Shown here: piece after piece, positions 8,248 to 17,415 of the stretch
How positions within the stretch are numbered: position 1 is the first letter of the stretch
How the letters are laid out: the number at the start of each line of letters is the position of its first letter
NCBI RefSeq assembly: GCF_022429645.1
Contig: NZ_CP092480.1
Location: 1,081,501-1,145,500 of the forward strand
Origin: Lutibacter sp. A80
GTDB lineage: Bacteria; Bacteroidota; Bacteroidia; Flavobacteriales; Flavobacteriaceae
Direction of reading: 5' to 3'
Length of the DNA: 64,000 nucleotides
The notes under the pieces: generated by a model
Told to the model about the DNA's origin: nothing
Database searches by the model: none
What the model saw: only the letters and a program-made list of their open reading frames with translations
Program-made: the position numbers and the translations under genes

Positions 8248-9108
8248 TTACTCTACAGCTTTTAAACTTAAATCCATATTATGAACAGAATGTGTTAATG
8301 CTCCAGAAGAAATACAATCTACACCACATTCAGCATATTTTCTAGCTGTTTCTAAATTAATACCTCCAGAAGATTCTGTTTGACATTGATCTCCAATTAA
8401 CTCAACTGCTTTTTTAGTGTCTTCGTAATTAAAATTATCAATTAAAATGCGGTAAACACCACCAACTGCTAATATTTCTTTAATTTCATCTAAACTTCTA
8501 GATTCAACAATAATTTTTAAATCTAAATTATTATCTAATAAATATTGTTGTGTTTTTTTTATGGCTTTGGTAACACCTCCACAAAAATCTATATGATTAT
8601 CTTTTAGCATAATCATATCATACAATGCAAATCTATGGTTCTCTCCTCCTCCAATTTTTACAGCCCATTTTTCAATAGCTCTAATTCCAGGAGTTGTTTT
8701 TCTAGTATCTAAAACTTTTGTTTTTGTACCTTCTAATAATTTTACAAATTCGTTTGTTTTTTTAGCAATTGCACTCATACGTTGCATTACATTTAACACC
8801 AAACGTTCCGATTTTAAAATTGATTGAGAACTTCCTTCAACATAAAATACAATGTCGCCATATTTTACATTTGCGCCATCATTTATTAAAGTTTCAACTT
8901 TTAATTCTGCATCAACATACTTAAAAATACGTTTTGCCATTTCAACTCCAGCAATAATTCCATCTTCTTTAACTAATAATTTAGCTTTACCAGTTGCATT
9001 TTTTGGAATGCAAGCCAACGAGCTGTGGTCACCATCTCCAATATCTTCTCTAATAGCGTTAGAAATTATTATATCTAGCTCTTTTTCAAATTGTTCTTTA
9101 CTTATCAT
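8248..9108 (-). CDS. nadC: Nicotinate-nucleotide pyrophosphorylase (carboxylating)
   Basis: Converts quinolinate and PRPP to nicotinate mononucleotide in de novo NAD synthesis. The 286-residue protein contains DTRKTTPG (134-141) and KIGGGENHR (151-159), which line the phosphoribosyl site, and ends with the barrel strand SSGALTHS. I chose the ATG at 9108 (MISKEQF) over the ATG at 9126: a -7 element at 9128-9135 would start transcription at about 9124, inside or after the upstream codon. The gene is divergent from rlmH. Confidence 0.93.
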   Translation of the reverse strand: MISKEQFEKELDIIISNAIREDIGDGDHSSLACIPKNATGKAKLLVKEDGIIAGVEMAKRIFKYVDAELKVETLINDGANVKYGDIVFYVEGSSQSILKSERLVLNVMQRMSAIAKKTNEFVKLLEGTKTKVLDTRKTTPGIRAIEKWAVKIGGGENHRFALYDMIMLKDNHIDFCGGVTKAIKKTQQYLLDNNLDLKIIVESRSLDEIKEILAVGGVYRILIDNFNYEDTKKAVELIGDQCQTESSGGINLETARKYAECGVDCISSGALTHSVHNMDLSLKAVE

Positions 9109-9127
9109 TTTTACTAAAATTTTCAAA

Positions 9128-9135
9128 CAAAAATA
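9128..9135 (-). promoter_or_regulatory. -7 element TATTTTTG of nadC
   Basis: Minus-strand exact match to TAnnTTTG placed 19 bases before the preferred nadC ATG (9108). It shares the nadC-rlmH divergent intergenic region with the plus-strand element at 9174-9181. Confidence 0.45.
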
Positions 9136-9173
9136 ACTTTTTTATTTTCAAAAATTAACGCTTTAATTATTTT

Positions 9174-9181
9174 TATATTTG
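9174..9181 (+). promoter_or_regulatory. -7 element TATATTTG of rlmH, very close to the start codon
   Basis: Exact TAnnTTTG match that ends only 4 bases before the rlmH ATG at 9186. If transcription starts about 4 bases after the box, the mRNA would begin at or next to the AUG. No clear -33 TTG is seen. Confidence 0.5.
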
Positions 9182-9185
9182 CCAA

Positions 9186-9659
9186 ATGAAAATTAAGTTA
9201 TTAGCCATTGGTAAAACCGATGATAAAAATTTACAAACATTAATTGAAACCTACCAAAATAGGTTAAAACACTATATTAATTTTGAAATTGACATAATAC
9301 CCGATTTAAAAAAAGTAAAAAACTTAACAGAAACACAACAAAAAAATAAAGAAGGTGAATTAATTTTAAAGAAATTAACTGCAACAGATACTTTAATTTT
9401 GTTAGATGAAAAAGGAAAAGAATTTCGTTCTATAGAATTTTCTAAGTTTCTTCAAAAAAAAATGAATTCTGGTATTAAACAATTAGTTTTAGTAATTGGT
9501 GGCCCTTACGGATTTTCTGAAGCTGTCTATAAAAAATCTCAAGGAAAAATTTCTTTATCTAAAATGACATTTTCTCACCAAATGATTCGGTTATTTATTG
9601 TAGAACAAATTTACCGAGCATTCACTATTTTAAAAAACGAACCTTACCACCATGAATAA
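9186..9659 (+). CDS. rlmH: 23S rRNA (pseudouridine-1915-N3)-methyltransferase
   Basis: SPOUT-family SAM-dependent methyltransferase that modifies pseudouridine 1915 in helix 69 of 23S rRNA. The 157-residue protein is normal in length. The SAM-binding knot is visible as VIGGPYGF (103-110), and the C-terminus [20 protein letters not shown]...NEPYHHE (130-157) is the strongly conserved end of RlmH. Its last 8 bases overlap the start of rdgB, so translation of the two is probably coupled. It opens a plus-strand run of six genes. Confidence 0.96.
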   Translation: MKIKLLAIGKTDDKNLQTLIETYQNRLKHYINFEIDIIPDLKKVKNLTETQQKNKEGELILKKLTATDTLILLDEKGKEFRSIEFSKFLQKKMNSGIKQLVLVIGGPYGFSEAVYKKSQGKISLSKMTFSHQMIRLFIVEQIYRAFTILKNEPYHHE

Positions 9660-10236
9660 ATTAAAACTTGTTTTTGCTACTAATAACAAAAATAAATTAA
9701 AAGAAGTTCAAGCAATGCTTACTAATTTTGAAATTATAAGTTTGGCTGATATTAATTGTTTTGATGATATTCCAGAAACAGCAGACACTTTAACTGGAAA
9801 TGCTATATTAAAAGCCAATTATATTACTGAAAAATATGGTTTAAATTGTTTTGCTGATGATACTGGACTAGAAGTTAAGGCTTTAAATAATGAGCCAGGT
9901 GTATATTCTGCACGTTATGCGGGTGCAGAAAATAATTCAGAAAACAATATGCGTAAATTATTGAATAATCTAGGAGATAATACTAATAGAAAAGCGCAAT
10001 TTAAAACTGCAATTGCTTTAAATATTAATAAAAAACAATTTATATTTGAAGGAATTTGCAAAGGACAAATTTTAAAACAACAACAAGGAACTGACGGTTT
10101 TGGCTACGATCCAATTTTTATGCCCGATGGCTATAAAAAATCTTTTGCAGAAATGACTATAAAAGAAAAAGGAGCAATTAGCCACAGAGGAAAAGCCATA
10201 CAACAATTAGTAGATTTTTTAAATAACAATTTTTGA
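9652..10236 (+). CDS. rdgB: Non-canonical purine NTP pyrophosphatase (RdgB/HAM1)
   Basis: Hydrolyses dITP, ITP and XTP to monophosphates, keeping deaminated purines out of nucleic acids. The 194-residue protein has the substrate loop [10 protein letters not shown] (9-18), FADDTGLEV with D69 and D70, the SARYAG segment, [11 protein letters not shown] (146-156) and SHRGKA (177-182). All are canonical. It overlaps rlmH by 8 bases and the following permease gene by 4 bases (TTGA), which supports one operon. Confidence 0.94.
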   Translation: MNKLKLVFATNNKNKLKEVQAMLTNFEIISLADINCFDDIPETADTLTGNAILKANYITEKYGLNCFADDTGLEVKALNNEPGVYSARYAGAENNSENNMRKLLNNLGDNTNRKAQFKTAIALNINKKQFIFEGICKGQILKQQQGTDGFGYDPIFMPDGYKKSFAEMTIKEKGAISHRGKAIQQLVDFLNNNF

Positions 10237-11267
10237 TTAACCCTACAAAATCATACAGAAAAACATTTATAATTCTAATTATTACATTAGCAATTATTTT
10301 TTTAATAAACCTAAGTTTAGGTTCTGTTTATATTCCTTTAAAACAGCTATTTTTAACATTAATTAATGGCGAAGTTGAAAAAGAATCTTGGCGTTCTATT
10401 ATTTTAAGTTACCGTTTACCAAAAGCAATTACAGCAATTATAGTAGGCTCTGGATTATCTATTAGTGGTTTACTAATGCAAACCTTATTTAGAAACCCTT
10501 TAGCGGGTCCGTTTGTTTTAGGAATAAGTTCTGGAGCTAGTTTAGGGGTTGCAATATTAATTTTAGGAGCATCATTCTTAGGCGCAAATATTACCAATTA
10601 TGCATTTACAAATTTTGGCTTAGCAATTGCTGCTAGTTTAGGGGCTTTTTTAGTACTTTCTGCAGTAATGGTAGCTGCTCAAAAAGTAAAAAACACAATG
10701 TCTATATTAATAATTGGATTAATGTTTGGTAGCCTTACATCTGCTGTAATTAGTATTTTAGCTTATTTTGGTAGTGCTAGTCAATTACAACAATATATGT
10801 TTTGGAGCTTTGGAAGCCTTGGAAATTTAAGCTGGAAAGAAATAATTGTTTTATGTATTACTTTTGTAATTGGAATTTCTTTTGTAATTTTTATAATTAA
10901 ACCTTTAAACACACTACTTTTAGGTGAAAATTATGCTAAAAGCTTAGGAGTAAATGTAAAAAGAACACGCAATTTAGTGTTAATTGCAACCAGTTTACTT
11001 ACTGGTGTTATTACTGCATTTTCTGGACCAATTGCCTTTATTGGCATTGCTGTTCCTCATTTAACTAAACTACTTTACACCACTTCAAACCATAAAACGT
11101 TAATTCCTGCGGTAGCCATAACTGGATCTATAATTATGCTAATTTGTGATAGTATTGCACAATTACCAACAAGTGAATATACATTACCTATAAATGCAAT
11201 TACATCGTTATTTGGAGCCCCAATAATTATTTGGTTATTGGTTAGAAAAAGAAAAGTTTATTATTAA
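10233..11267 (+). CDS. FecCD-family ABC transporter permease (siderophore, heme or cobalamin)
   Basis: Inner-membrane permease of 344 residues with about nine to ten helices. FecCD/BtuC signatures are present: [39 protein letters not shown], and [15 protein letters not shown] in the ATPase-contact region. The start appears to be TTG at 10233, overlapping the rdgB stop; no ATG is available before the conserved N-terminal helix. The paired ATPase overlaps by one base. No periplasmic binding-protein gene lies nearby, so the binding partner is encoded elsewhere or differs. Confidence 0.88.
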   Translation: MINPTKSYRKTFIILIITLAIIFLINLSLGSVYIPLKQLFLTLINGEVEKESWRSIILSYRLPKAITAIIVGSGLSISGLLMQTLFRNPLAGPFVLGISSGASLGVAILILGASFLGANITNYAFTNFGLAIAASLGAFLVLSAVMVAAQKVKNTMSILIIGLMFGSLTSAVISILAYFGSASQLQQYMFWSFGSLGNLSWKEIIVLCITFVIGISFVIFIIKPLNTLLLGENYAKSLGVNVKRTRNLVLIATSLLTGVITAFSGPIAFIGIAVPHLTKLLYTTSNHKTLIPAVAITGSIIMLICDSIAQLPTSEYTLPINAITSLFGAPIIIWLLVRKRKVYY

Positions 11268-12061
11268 TGAAACAAACCGAAAAACATATAATTAAAACAG
11301 AAAACTTAAGTATTGGATATACTTCAAAAAAACAAGTTTCTGTAATTGCAACAGATTTAAATATTGATTTAAAAGCTGGTAATTTGGTATGTTTATTAGG
11401 TAAAAATGGAATTGGAAAATCTACATTACTAAGAACACTCACAAAAGTTCAACCTACTTTAGATGGCTCTATTATAATTGATAATAAAAACTTAGACAGT
11501 TTAACAAATATAGAATTGTCTAAAATAATGAGCTTAGTTCTTACCGAACGTTTACCCGATAGTAGCTTAACTGTTTTTGAATTGGTTGCATTAGGAAGAC
11601 AACCTTTTACAAATTGGATTGGTTACTTAACTAACAATGATTTAGAAATTATTAATACGGCTTTTGAAAAAACAAACACCAGTCATTTAATGAATTCTAA
11701 ATGTTACGAATTAAGTGATGGCCAATTACAAAAAATATTAATAGCTAGAGCATTAACTCAAGATACTCCAATAATTGTTTTAGATGAACCAACTGCGCAT
11801 TTAGATTTACACCATACTGTAAATACATTTTCTTTGCTAAAAAATTTGGCTTCAGAATTTAATAAAACAATAATAGTTTCAACACACGAAGCAAATTTAG
11901 CCTTACAATTAGCTGATGAATTATGGTTAATGTCTTCTTCTAAATTTGTTAGTGGTAAAACAGATATACTTATAAACAACAACGAACTAGACCTACTTTT
12001 TGACTCTCGCTTAATTAGTTTCAATAAAGATTTAAAACAATTTTCTATATCAACTGAATAA
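11267..12061 (+). CDS. ABC transporter ATP-binding protein of the FecE/BtuD type
   Basis: ATPase subunit of 264 residues paired with the preceding permease (TAATG overlap). Walker A is GKNGIGKST (45-53), the ABC signature is LSDGQ (149-153, with D in place of the usual second G), and Walker B is IIVLDEP (169-175), followed by the H-loop STHE. It couples ATP hydrolysis to import of an iron complex or corrinoid, judged by the permease family. Two lipoprotein hydrolases follow 32 and 26 bases apart. Confidence 0.9.
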   Translation: MKQTEKHIIKTENLSIGYTSKKQVSVIATDLNIDLKAGNLVCLLGKNGIGKSTLLRTLTKVQPTLDGSIIIDNKNLDSLTNIELSKIMSLVLTERLPDSSLTVFELVALGRQPFTNWIGYLTNNDLEIINTAFEKTNTSHLMNSKCYELSDGQLQKILIARALTQDTPIIVLDEPTAHLDLHHTVNTFSLLKNLASEFNKTIIVSTHEANLALQLADELWLMSSSKFVSGKTDILINNNELDLLFDSRLISFNKDLKQFSISTE

Positions 12062-12093
12062 CTACAACAGTTGAAAGACTTAAATAACAACAC

Positions 12094-13107
12094 ATGAAAA
12101 AAATACTTTTTTTAATTGTTTCATCACTTTTAATTGTTAATTGTGGAAGTACTACTTCTATTTCTAAAACAACTGTAATTACAGATGTAACAGCTACAAA
12201 ATATGCAAAAACCATTACAACTTCAGATTTAAAAACTCACTTATATACAATTGCTTCTGATGAATTTGAAGGTAGAAATACTGGTGAAGCTGGACACAAA
12301 AAAGCGGCTAATTATATTAAAAATTTTTATATAAAAACCAAAATAGCCACTCCTTTTAAAGGTGATAATTATTTTCAAATAATACCAACCGAATATTTAA
12401 AACCAAATTTAAAACCTTCTGAAAATGTTTTAGCTTTTATAAAAGGTTCTGAAAAACCTGAAGAAATTATTGTAATATCTGCACATTTAGATCATTTAGG
12501 TGTTGAAAATGGTGAGATTTTTAACGGTGCAGATGATAATGGCTCTGGAACAGTAACTATATTAAAAATTGCTGAAGCATTTCAAAAAGCAAAAGAAGCT
12601 GGAAATGGACCAAAACGTTCTATTCTATTTTTACATGTTACCGGTGAAGAAAAAGGATTATTAGGTTCTAAATATTATGTAAAAAATCCTGTTTTCCCAC
12701 TTGAAAATACAATTGCAAATTTAAATATTGATATGATTGGACGTATTGATGACGCACATGAAAAAAATCCAAATTATATATATTTAATTGGCTCAGATAA
12801 ATTAAGCACAGAATTACACAACATTTCTGAAAAAATTAATACTAAATTCACCAATATTAATTTAGACTATACTTATAATGACGATGATGATCCTAATCAA
12901 TTTTATTACAGATCTGATCATTATAATTTTGCTAAAAATAACATTCCTATAATCTTCTATTTTAATGGTACACACCAAGATTATCACGAACCTTCTGATA
13001 CACCTGATAAAATTGACTACGAACTTTTACAAAAAAGAGCTCAGTTAATTTTCTATACAACTTGGGAACTTGCCAATAGAGCAGAAAGAATTAAAGTTGA
13101 CAAATAA
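12094..13107 (+). CDS. M28-family zinc aminopeptidase, lipoprotein
   Basis: Predicted exopeptidase anchored in the envelope. The signal peptide ends in a lipobox with C17 (LLIVNCGS). A PA-like segment precedes the M28 core, where the two-zinc ligands can be placed: H131 and D133 in SAHLDH, D148 in NGADDNGSG, E185/E186 in TGEEKGLLG, D213 in NIDMIGR, and H298 in DYHEPSD. Length (337) is typical. It probably trims peptides in the periplasm or at the surface. It is likely co-transcribed with the upstream ABC genes, though a metabolic link is not obvious. Confidence 0.88.
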   Translation: MKKILFLIVSSLLIVNCGSTTSISKTTVITDVTATKYAKTITTSDLKTHLYTIASDEFEGRNTGEAGHKKAANYIKNFYIKTKIATPFKGDNYFQIIPTEYLKPNLKPSENVLAFIKGSEKPEEIIVISAHLDHLGVENGEIFNGADDNGSGTVTILKIAEAFQKAKEAGNGPKRSILFLHVTGEEKGLLGSKYYVKNPVFPLENTIANLNIDMIGRIDDAHEKNPNYIYLIGSDKLSTELHNISEKINTKFTNINLDYTYNDDDDPNQFYYRSDHYNFAKNNIPIIFYFNGTHQDYHEPSDTPDKIDYELLQKRAQLIFYTTWELANRAERIKVDK

Positions 13108-13133
13108 TTCTTATATTACACTTAAAAAAACAG

Positions 13134-13955
13134 ATGAATAAAACTATTTTCCTCATAATTTTTTCAATTATTGTTTCTAATTGTGCTAGAAAACCGCAAT
13201 ATAACGATCCAATTCCAGCACACGATAGCTTTACAATCGATTCAAAATTTGTAAATGAACAAAGAGTTATTAATGTTTGGACACCGCCAAATTATAAACA
13301 ATTTAATGATAGTTTACCTGTTATTTATATGCCAGATGGAGGCATAAAAGAGGATTTTCCACACATTGCAAATACTATTGCAAAACTTATTGAAAATAAA
13401 AGTATTCAACCGATTATTCTTGTTGGAATTGAAAACACTGAACGAAGAAGAGATTTAACAGGTTTTTCTGAAGTAGAAAAAGACGCTGAGTATTGTCCAT
13501 TAACAGATGGAGCAAAAGATTTTAGAAATTTTATTTCTCAGGAATTAATAAATGAAATTAATAAGAAATATAGAGTAACCAATAAAAAAGGTATTATCGG
13601 TGAATCTTTAGCCGGACTATTTGTTATGGAAACGTTTTTTCTTAATCCTGAATTGTTTGATTTTTATATTGCAATGGATCCATCATTATGGTGGAACAAT
13701 CATTATTTACAAAAAAATACAAAAAACTATTTAAAGAATTTTCCAAATAAAACAACTAAGCTTTGGTTTGCTGGTTCTGCTGCTGAAGATATTTCACAAC
13801 ACACAAATAATGTAGCTGAAACTTTACAAACAAATGCACCTAAACAATTAATTTGGAAATACTCTGATGAACCAAATGAAAAGCACAATACAATATTTAG
13901 AGCCACAAAAGAAAAAGCTTTGATTTGGATATTAAACACTAAAAGTAACGAATAG
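13134..13955 (+). CDS. Alpha/beta hydrolase, putative esterase (IroE/esterase D-like), lipoprotein
   Basis: 273 residues with a lipoprotein signal (IIVSNCARK, C17). The nucleophile elbow IIGESLAGLF carries S158; MDPSLWW and a late EKHNTIFRATKEKAL histidine fit the remaining triad, as in the putative esterase family that includes IroE and Fes-type siderophore esterases. Because a FecCD-type importer lies upstream in the same run, hydrolysis of an imported ester such as a siderophore is possible, but this is inference. It converges on the SGNH hydrolase gene 42 bases away. Confidence 0.8.
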   Translation: MNKTIFLIIFSIIVSNCARKPQYNDPIPAHDSFTIDSKFVNEQRVINVWTPPNYKQFNDSLPVIYMPDGGIKEDFPHIANTIAKLIENKSIQPIILVGIENTERRRDLTGFSEVEKDAEYCPLTDGAKDFRNFISQELINEINKKYRVTNKKGIIGESLAGLFVMETFFLNPELFDFYIAMDPSLWWNNHYLQKNTKNYLKNFPNKTTKLWFAGSAAEDISQHTNNVAETLQTNAPKQLIWKYSDEPNEKHNTIFRATKEKALIWILNTKSNE

Positions 13956-13997
13956 CCAATAGAGAAAAAAGAATTGTTGTTGACAAATAAGCTAATT

Positions 13998-14687
13998 TTA
14001 TTTTAGGTTTAAAGTTTTTACAATCGCTTTTTTAACAAGTGGTTCCATAATTAAATAGCCATTTAAATTTGGATGAACACCATCGTCTCCAAGCGATTCT
14101 TTTAATCCGTTTATTTCATTAGCCATAGGCTTAAAATAATCAACAAATTCTAAATTTTGCTGCTTAGCATACGCTTTTAATAAGGCATTAAGCTTTACCA
14201 CTTTTTCAGCTGGCTCTAGCCCTTTTCTCCAGGGAAAATCATAAGCAGGTAGTACAGAACACAAAATAACTTTTATATTATTAGCTTTTGCCAACTCAGT
14301 CATTGATATAATATTACCAACAATCATTTCAATAGTAGAAGGACCTGTATTACCAGCAATATCATTTATACCGGCTAATATAACTACTGCAGCAGGTTTT
14401 AAATCAATAACATCTTGTCTAAATCGCAACAACATTTGAGGCGTAGTTTGTCCACTAATTCCTCTGTTTATATATGGATTATTAGAGAAAAATTCAGGTC
14501 GAATTCTTAACCAACCTTCAGTAATTGAATTCCCCATAAATACAATCCTATTTGCATCCTTTTTAGAAATTAATAATTCAGCGTTTTCTTTTTGAAAACG
14601 TTCTAAATTGGCCCAATCTTGAGCATACGAAGCTTCTATACTAGAACACATAAATAAGATGCATAAAGTTAATTGTATGATTTTCAT
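13998..14687 (-). CDS. SGNH/GDSL-type hydrolase, secreted
   Basis: 229 residues with a signal peptide ending near SYAQ. The four SGNH blocks are present: S54 in GNSIT, G79 in GISGQTT, N108 in AGIND, and D202-x-x-H205 in DDGVHPN. These lipase/acylesterase-fold enzymes deacetylate polysaccharides or cleave small esters; the exact substrate cannot be told from the sequence. It stands alone. The 176-base region upstream is AT-rich with an imperfect inverted repeat (14694-14704 with 14780-14790) and no gene. Confidence 0.87.
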   Translation of the reverse strand: MKIIQLTLCILFMCSSIEASYAQDWANLERFQKENAELLISKKDANRIVFMGNSITEGWLRIRPEFFSNNPYINRGISGQTTPQMLLRFRQDVIDLKPAAVVILAGINDIAGNTGPSTIEMIVGNIISMTELAKANNIKVILCSVLPAYDFPWRKGLEPAEKVVKLNALLKAYAKQQNLEFVDYFKPMANEINGLKESLGDDGVHPNLNGYLIMEPLVKKAIVKTLNLK

Positions 14688-14863
14688 TCTAAAAATTTAT
14701 TTAATCAATATTCAAATCGTTAACACTCGTTACAAACAAACATTAGTAATAGACTTATAGCATATTGAAAATTAGATATTTAAATAAATTCAACATAATA
14801 ATAGTTAAACAGCAATTACACACTTCAATAAAAATATTTGTAACTTCCCAATTACATAATATA

Positions 14864-15868
14864 TTAATGAATAATTTTAAAAATTAATTCTTTTAAAATA
14901 TCTCCAGCAGGTAATGCATTTGCGCCAACACCTTTGCTTTTAACATCAGCATCGCGTAATAAGCCAATTACTTGAGATACTTTACGCATTGGATAGTTTC
15001 TTGCTGCTGTGGTATAATCTGAAACAAAAAAAGGATTTACTCCTAAAGCCCTTGCTACACTATTTTTAGATTTATCTTTTAAACTATGAAAAACAAGCAA
15101 TTGTGTAAAAAAGCCATTTAACAAAGAAATCGTCATAACCATTGGGTTTGCTTTCTGATTTTGAGCAAAATGATTAATTATTCTATTAGATTTTAACACA
15201 TTACGCTCTCCAATAGCTTTTCTCAACTCAAAATTATTATAATCCTTACTTATCCCTATGTTTTGTTCAATTGCGTCTGGAGTTATGGTGCTTCCTTTTG
15301 GTAAAATCACCATTAATTTATCCAACTCATTACTAATTTTACTTAAATCAGTTCCCAAAAATTCTACAAGCATTAATATTGCTTTGGTTTCAATTTTATA
15401 ATTTTTACCTGCTAAAACCTTACTAATCCATTCTGCTACATGATTCTCGTATAATTTTTTACTTTCGTAAACAACACCTTTTTTCTTAATTTCTTTATAA
15501 AGTGATTTACGTTTATCTATTTTTTTATACTTATAACAAAGCACCAAAACAGTAGTGGGTTGTGGTTGCTTTACATAAGCAATTAAATTTTCAATTGTTC
15601 TAGATAGTTCTTGAGCTTCTTTTACAATAACCACTTGCCTTTCTGCCATCATTGGAAAACGTTTGGCATTGTCTATTATATCTTCAATAGTAACATCTCT
15701 ACCATATAACACCACCTGATTAAATCCTTTTTCATCTTCAGAAAGCACATTTTTTTCAATATATTCAGAAATTTTATCGATATAATATGGCTCTTCACCC
15801 ATTAAAAAATAAATAGGTTTTATCTCTCCTTTTTTAATATCGGAAACTATTTTTGTAACGTCACTCAT
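14864..15868 (-). CDS. holA: DNA polymerase III subunit delta
   Basis: Clamp-loader subunit that opens the beta sliding clamp. The 334-residue protein begins with the conserved YFLMGEEPYYIDKISEYI segment and has FPMMAERQVVIVKEAQEL, a typical delta N-domain. The C-terminal region around LLNGFFTQLLVFHSLKDKS matches Bacteroidota HolA. It is divergent from the HsdR-N gene with only 30 bases between the start codons, so the promoters must overlap each other or the coding ends. Confidence 0.92.
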   Translation of the reverse strand: MSDVTKIVSDIKKGEIKPIYFLMGEEPYYIDKISEYIEKNVLSEDEKGFNQVVLYGRDVTIEDIIDNAKRFPMMAERQVVIVKEAQELSRTIENLIAYVKQPQPTTVLVLCYKYKKIDKRKSLYKEIKKKGVVYESKKLYENHVAEWISKVLAGKNYKIETKAILMLVEFLGTDLSKISNELDKLMVILPKGSTITPDAIEQNIGISKDYNNFELRKAIGERNVLKSNRIINHFAQNQKANPMVMTISLLNGFFTQLLVFHSLKDKSKNSVARALGVNPFFVSDYTTAARNYPMRKVSQVIGLLRDADVKSKGVGANALPAGDILKELIFKIIH

Positions 15869-15898
15869 TTATATAAAAAAAATTAGCATTTTTGCGGT

Positions 15899-16351
15899 AT
15901 GCAACAATTGAATTTACCTACATATAAATTCAGAATCAAAAGTAGTGAAAATAAGTTTTTTATTTTTGATATCATTAGAAAAAAATATGTGGTTTTAACA
16001 CCAGAGGAATGGGTACGCCAACATTTTGTTTGGTTTTTAATTGAAGAAAAAAATTATCCTATCTCTTTAATTGCAGTAGAAAAAAAACTAAGCATTAATA
16101 ACTTAACAAAGCGTACAGATATTTTAATTTTTAATGCAAACGGAGAACCGGATATTATTGTTGAATGCAAAGCACCTTCTGTAAAAATAACTCAAGATAC
16201 TTTTGATCAAATTGCGCGTTATAATTTAAAATTAAACGCTAATTATTTAATTACAACCAACGGTTTAGAACATTTTTATTGTAAAATGAATTTTAAAGAT
16301 GAGTGTTACGATTTTTTAAGAACAATTCCTTCATATAAAAAACAATCCTAA
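15899..16351 (+). CDS. Stand-alone HsdR N-terminal (PD-(D/E)xK nuclease-like) protein
   Basis: 150 residues resembling the N-terminal nuclease domain of type I restriction enzymes (HSDR_N families). The PD-(D/E)xK pattern is visible as RTD74ILIF...DIIVE89CK91AP, followed by Q104 and Y108 of the QxxxY extension. No helicase domain and no HsdM or HsdS gene are nearby, so it is not a restriction system by itself. It is short, intact, divergent from holA and followed by a glycosyltransferase. A DNA-repair or replication-linked role is possible but unproved. Confidence 0.83.
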   Translation: MQQLNLPTYKFRIKSSENKFFIFDIIRKKYVVLTPEEWVRQHFVWFLIEEKNYPISLIAVEKKLSINNLTKRTDILIFNANGEPDIIVECKAPSVKITQDTFDQIARYNLKLNANYLITTNGLEHFYCKMNFKDECYDFLRTIPSYKKQS

Positions 16352-16396
16352 CAAAACTTTATAACTGTATAACTTCTCAACTTTAAAACTTTAACT

Positions 16397-16404
16397 TAAG
16401 TTTG
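16397..16404 (+). promoter_or_regulatory. -7 element TAAGTTTG before the glycosyltransferase
   Basis: Exact TAnnTTTG match ending 5 bases before the GTG start at 16410. A transcript starting about 4 bases after the box would have essentially no leader. Confidence 0.42.
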
Positions 16405-16409
16405 CACTT

Positions 16410-17411
16410 GTGAAAATAGCTATTGTAATATTAAACTGGAACGGCCAACAATTGTTGGAAAAATTTTTACCAACATTATTAAATTTCAGCAATCAAAAAC
16501 ATGTTGAAATTTATGTTGCAGATAATGCTTCTACAGATACTTCTATAAGTTATGTAAAAAAAACATTTCCAACAGTAAAAATAGTTGAAAATAAAAAAAA
16601 TGGTGGTTACGCCAAAGGTTATAATGATGCTTTAAAATATATTGAAGCCGATATTTATGGATTAATAAATTCGGATATTGAAGTAACAGAAGGCTGGTTA
16701 AATCCTATAATTTCAACATTCAATACTGCACCTGAAACCTCTATTTTACAACCAAAAATTTTAGATTATAAAAATAAAGCATTGTTTGAATATGCTGGAG
16801 CGGCTGGTGGTTTTATAGATAAGTTTGGATACCCTTTTTGTAGAGGACGTATTTTTTCGGAATTAGAAAAAGATAATTCCCAATTTAATGATACCTGTGA
16901 AATATTTTGGGCTTCTGGAGCTTGCTTTTTTATTAAATCTAATGTGTTTAAAGAATTAAATGGTTTTGATGAAGATTATTTTGCACATCAAGAAGAAATT
17001 GATTTATGCTGGAGAGCTAAAAATTTAAATTATAATATTAAATATGTTGGTGCTTCTACTGTATACCATGTAGGTGGAGCAACTTTAAAAGAAGAAAGCC
17101 CAAGAAAATCGTTTTTAAATTTTAGAAATAGCTTATTCACATTGGTAAAAAATGTACCAAAAAAACAGTTATTTGGAATTTTATTTATGCGCTTAATACT
17201 TGATGGTATTGCTGGTGTAAAATTTTTAATTGAATTACGCCCAATGCATACAATAGCTATTATTAAAGCTCATTTTAGTTTTTATATACAGTTTTCTAAA
17301 ATGTTTAGAAAAAGAGGAACACTTGAAAAAAGAACTGACTATTTTAGAACAAAAAGTATTGTATGGCAACATTTTATTTTAGGTAAAAAAAAATACAGTA
17401 CTATTGATTAA
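16410..17411 (+). CDS. Family 2 glycosyltransferase
   Basis: GT-A fold enzyme of 333 residues that transfers sugars from nucleotide-sugar donors, probably in surface polysaccharide synthesis. The start VILNWNGQQLLEKFLP, the D38 (YVADNAS) and the DxD-like NSD at 87-89 bind the nucleotide and metal. The acceptor region has WASGACFFIK and DEDYFAHQEEIDLCWRAK. The start codon is GTG at 16410; the first residues MKIAIVILNW fit the family and no ATG precedes. It converges on the Sua5 gene with a 4-base gap. Confidence 0.9.
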   Translation: MKIAIVILNWNGQQLLEKFLPTLLNFSNQKHVEIYVADNASTDTSISYVKKTFPTVKIVENKKNGGYAKGYNDALKYIEADIYGLINSDIEVTEGWLNPIISTFNTAPETSILQPKILDYKNKALFEYAGAAGGFIDKFGYPFCRGRIFSELEKDNSQFNDTCEIFWASGACFFIKSNVFKELNGFDEDYFAHQEEIDLCWRAKNLNYNIKYVGASTVYHVGGATLKEESPRKSFLNFRNSLFTLVKNVPKKQLFGILFMRLILDGIAGVKFLIELRPMHTIAIIKAHFSFYIQFSKMFRKRGTLEKRTDYFRTKSIVWQHFILGKKKYSTID

Positions 17412-17415
17412 TTAT

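Noticed and set aside
14694-14790. Inverted repeat AATTTATTTAA / TTAAATAAATT upstream of the SGNH hydrolase
   Set aside because: It is pure A/T with an 75-base loop; such matches are expected by chance in DNA of this composition.
15899-16351. Type I restriction-modification system
   Set aside because: Only the nuclease-like N-domain is present; no helicase part, methylase or specificity gene lies within the neighbourhood.
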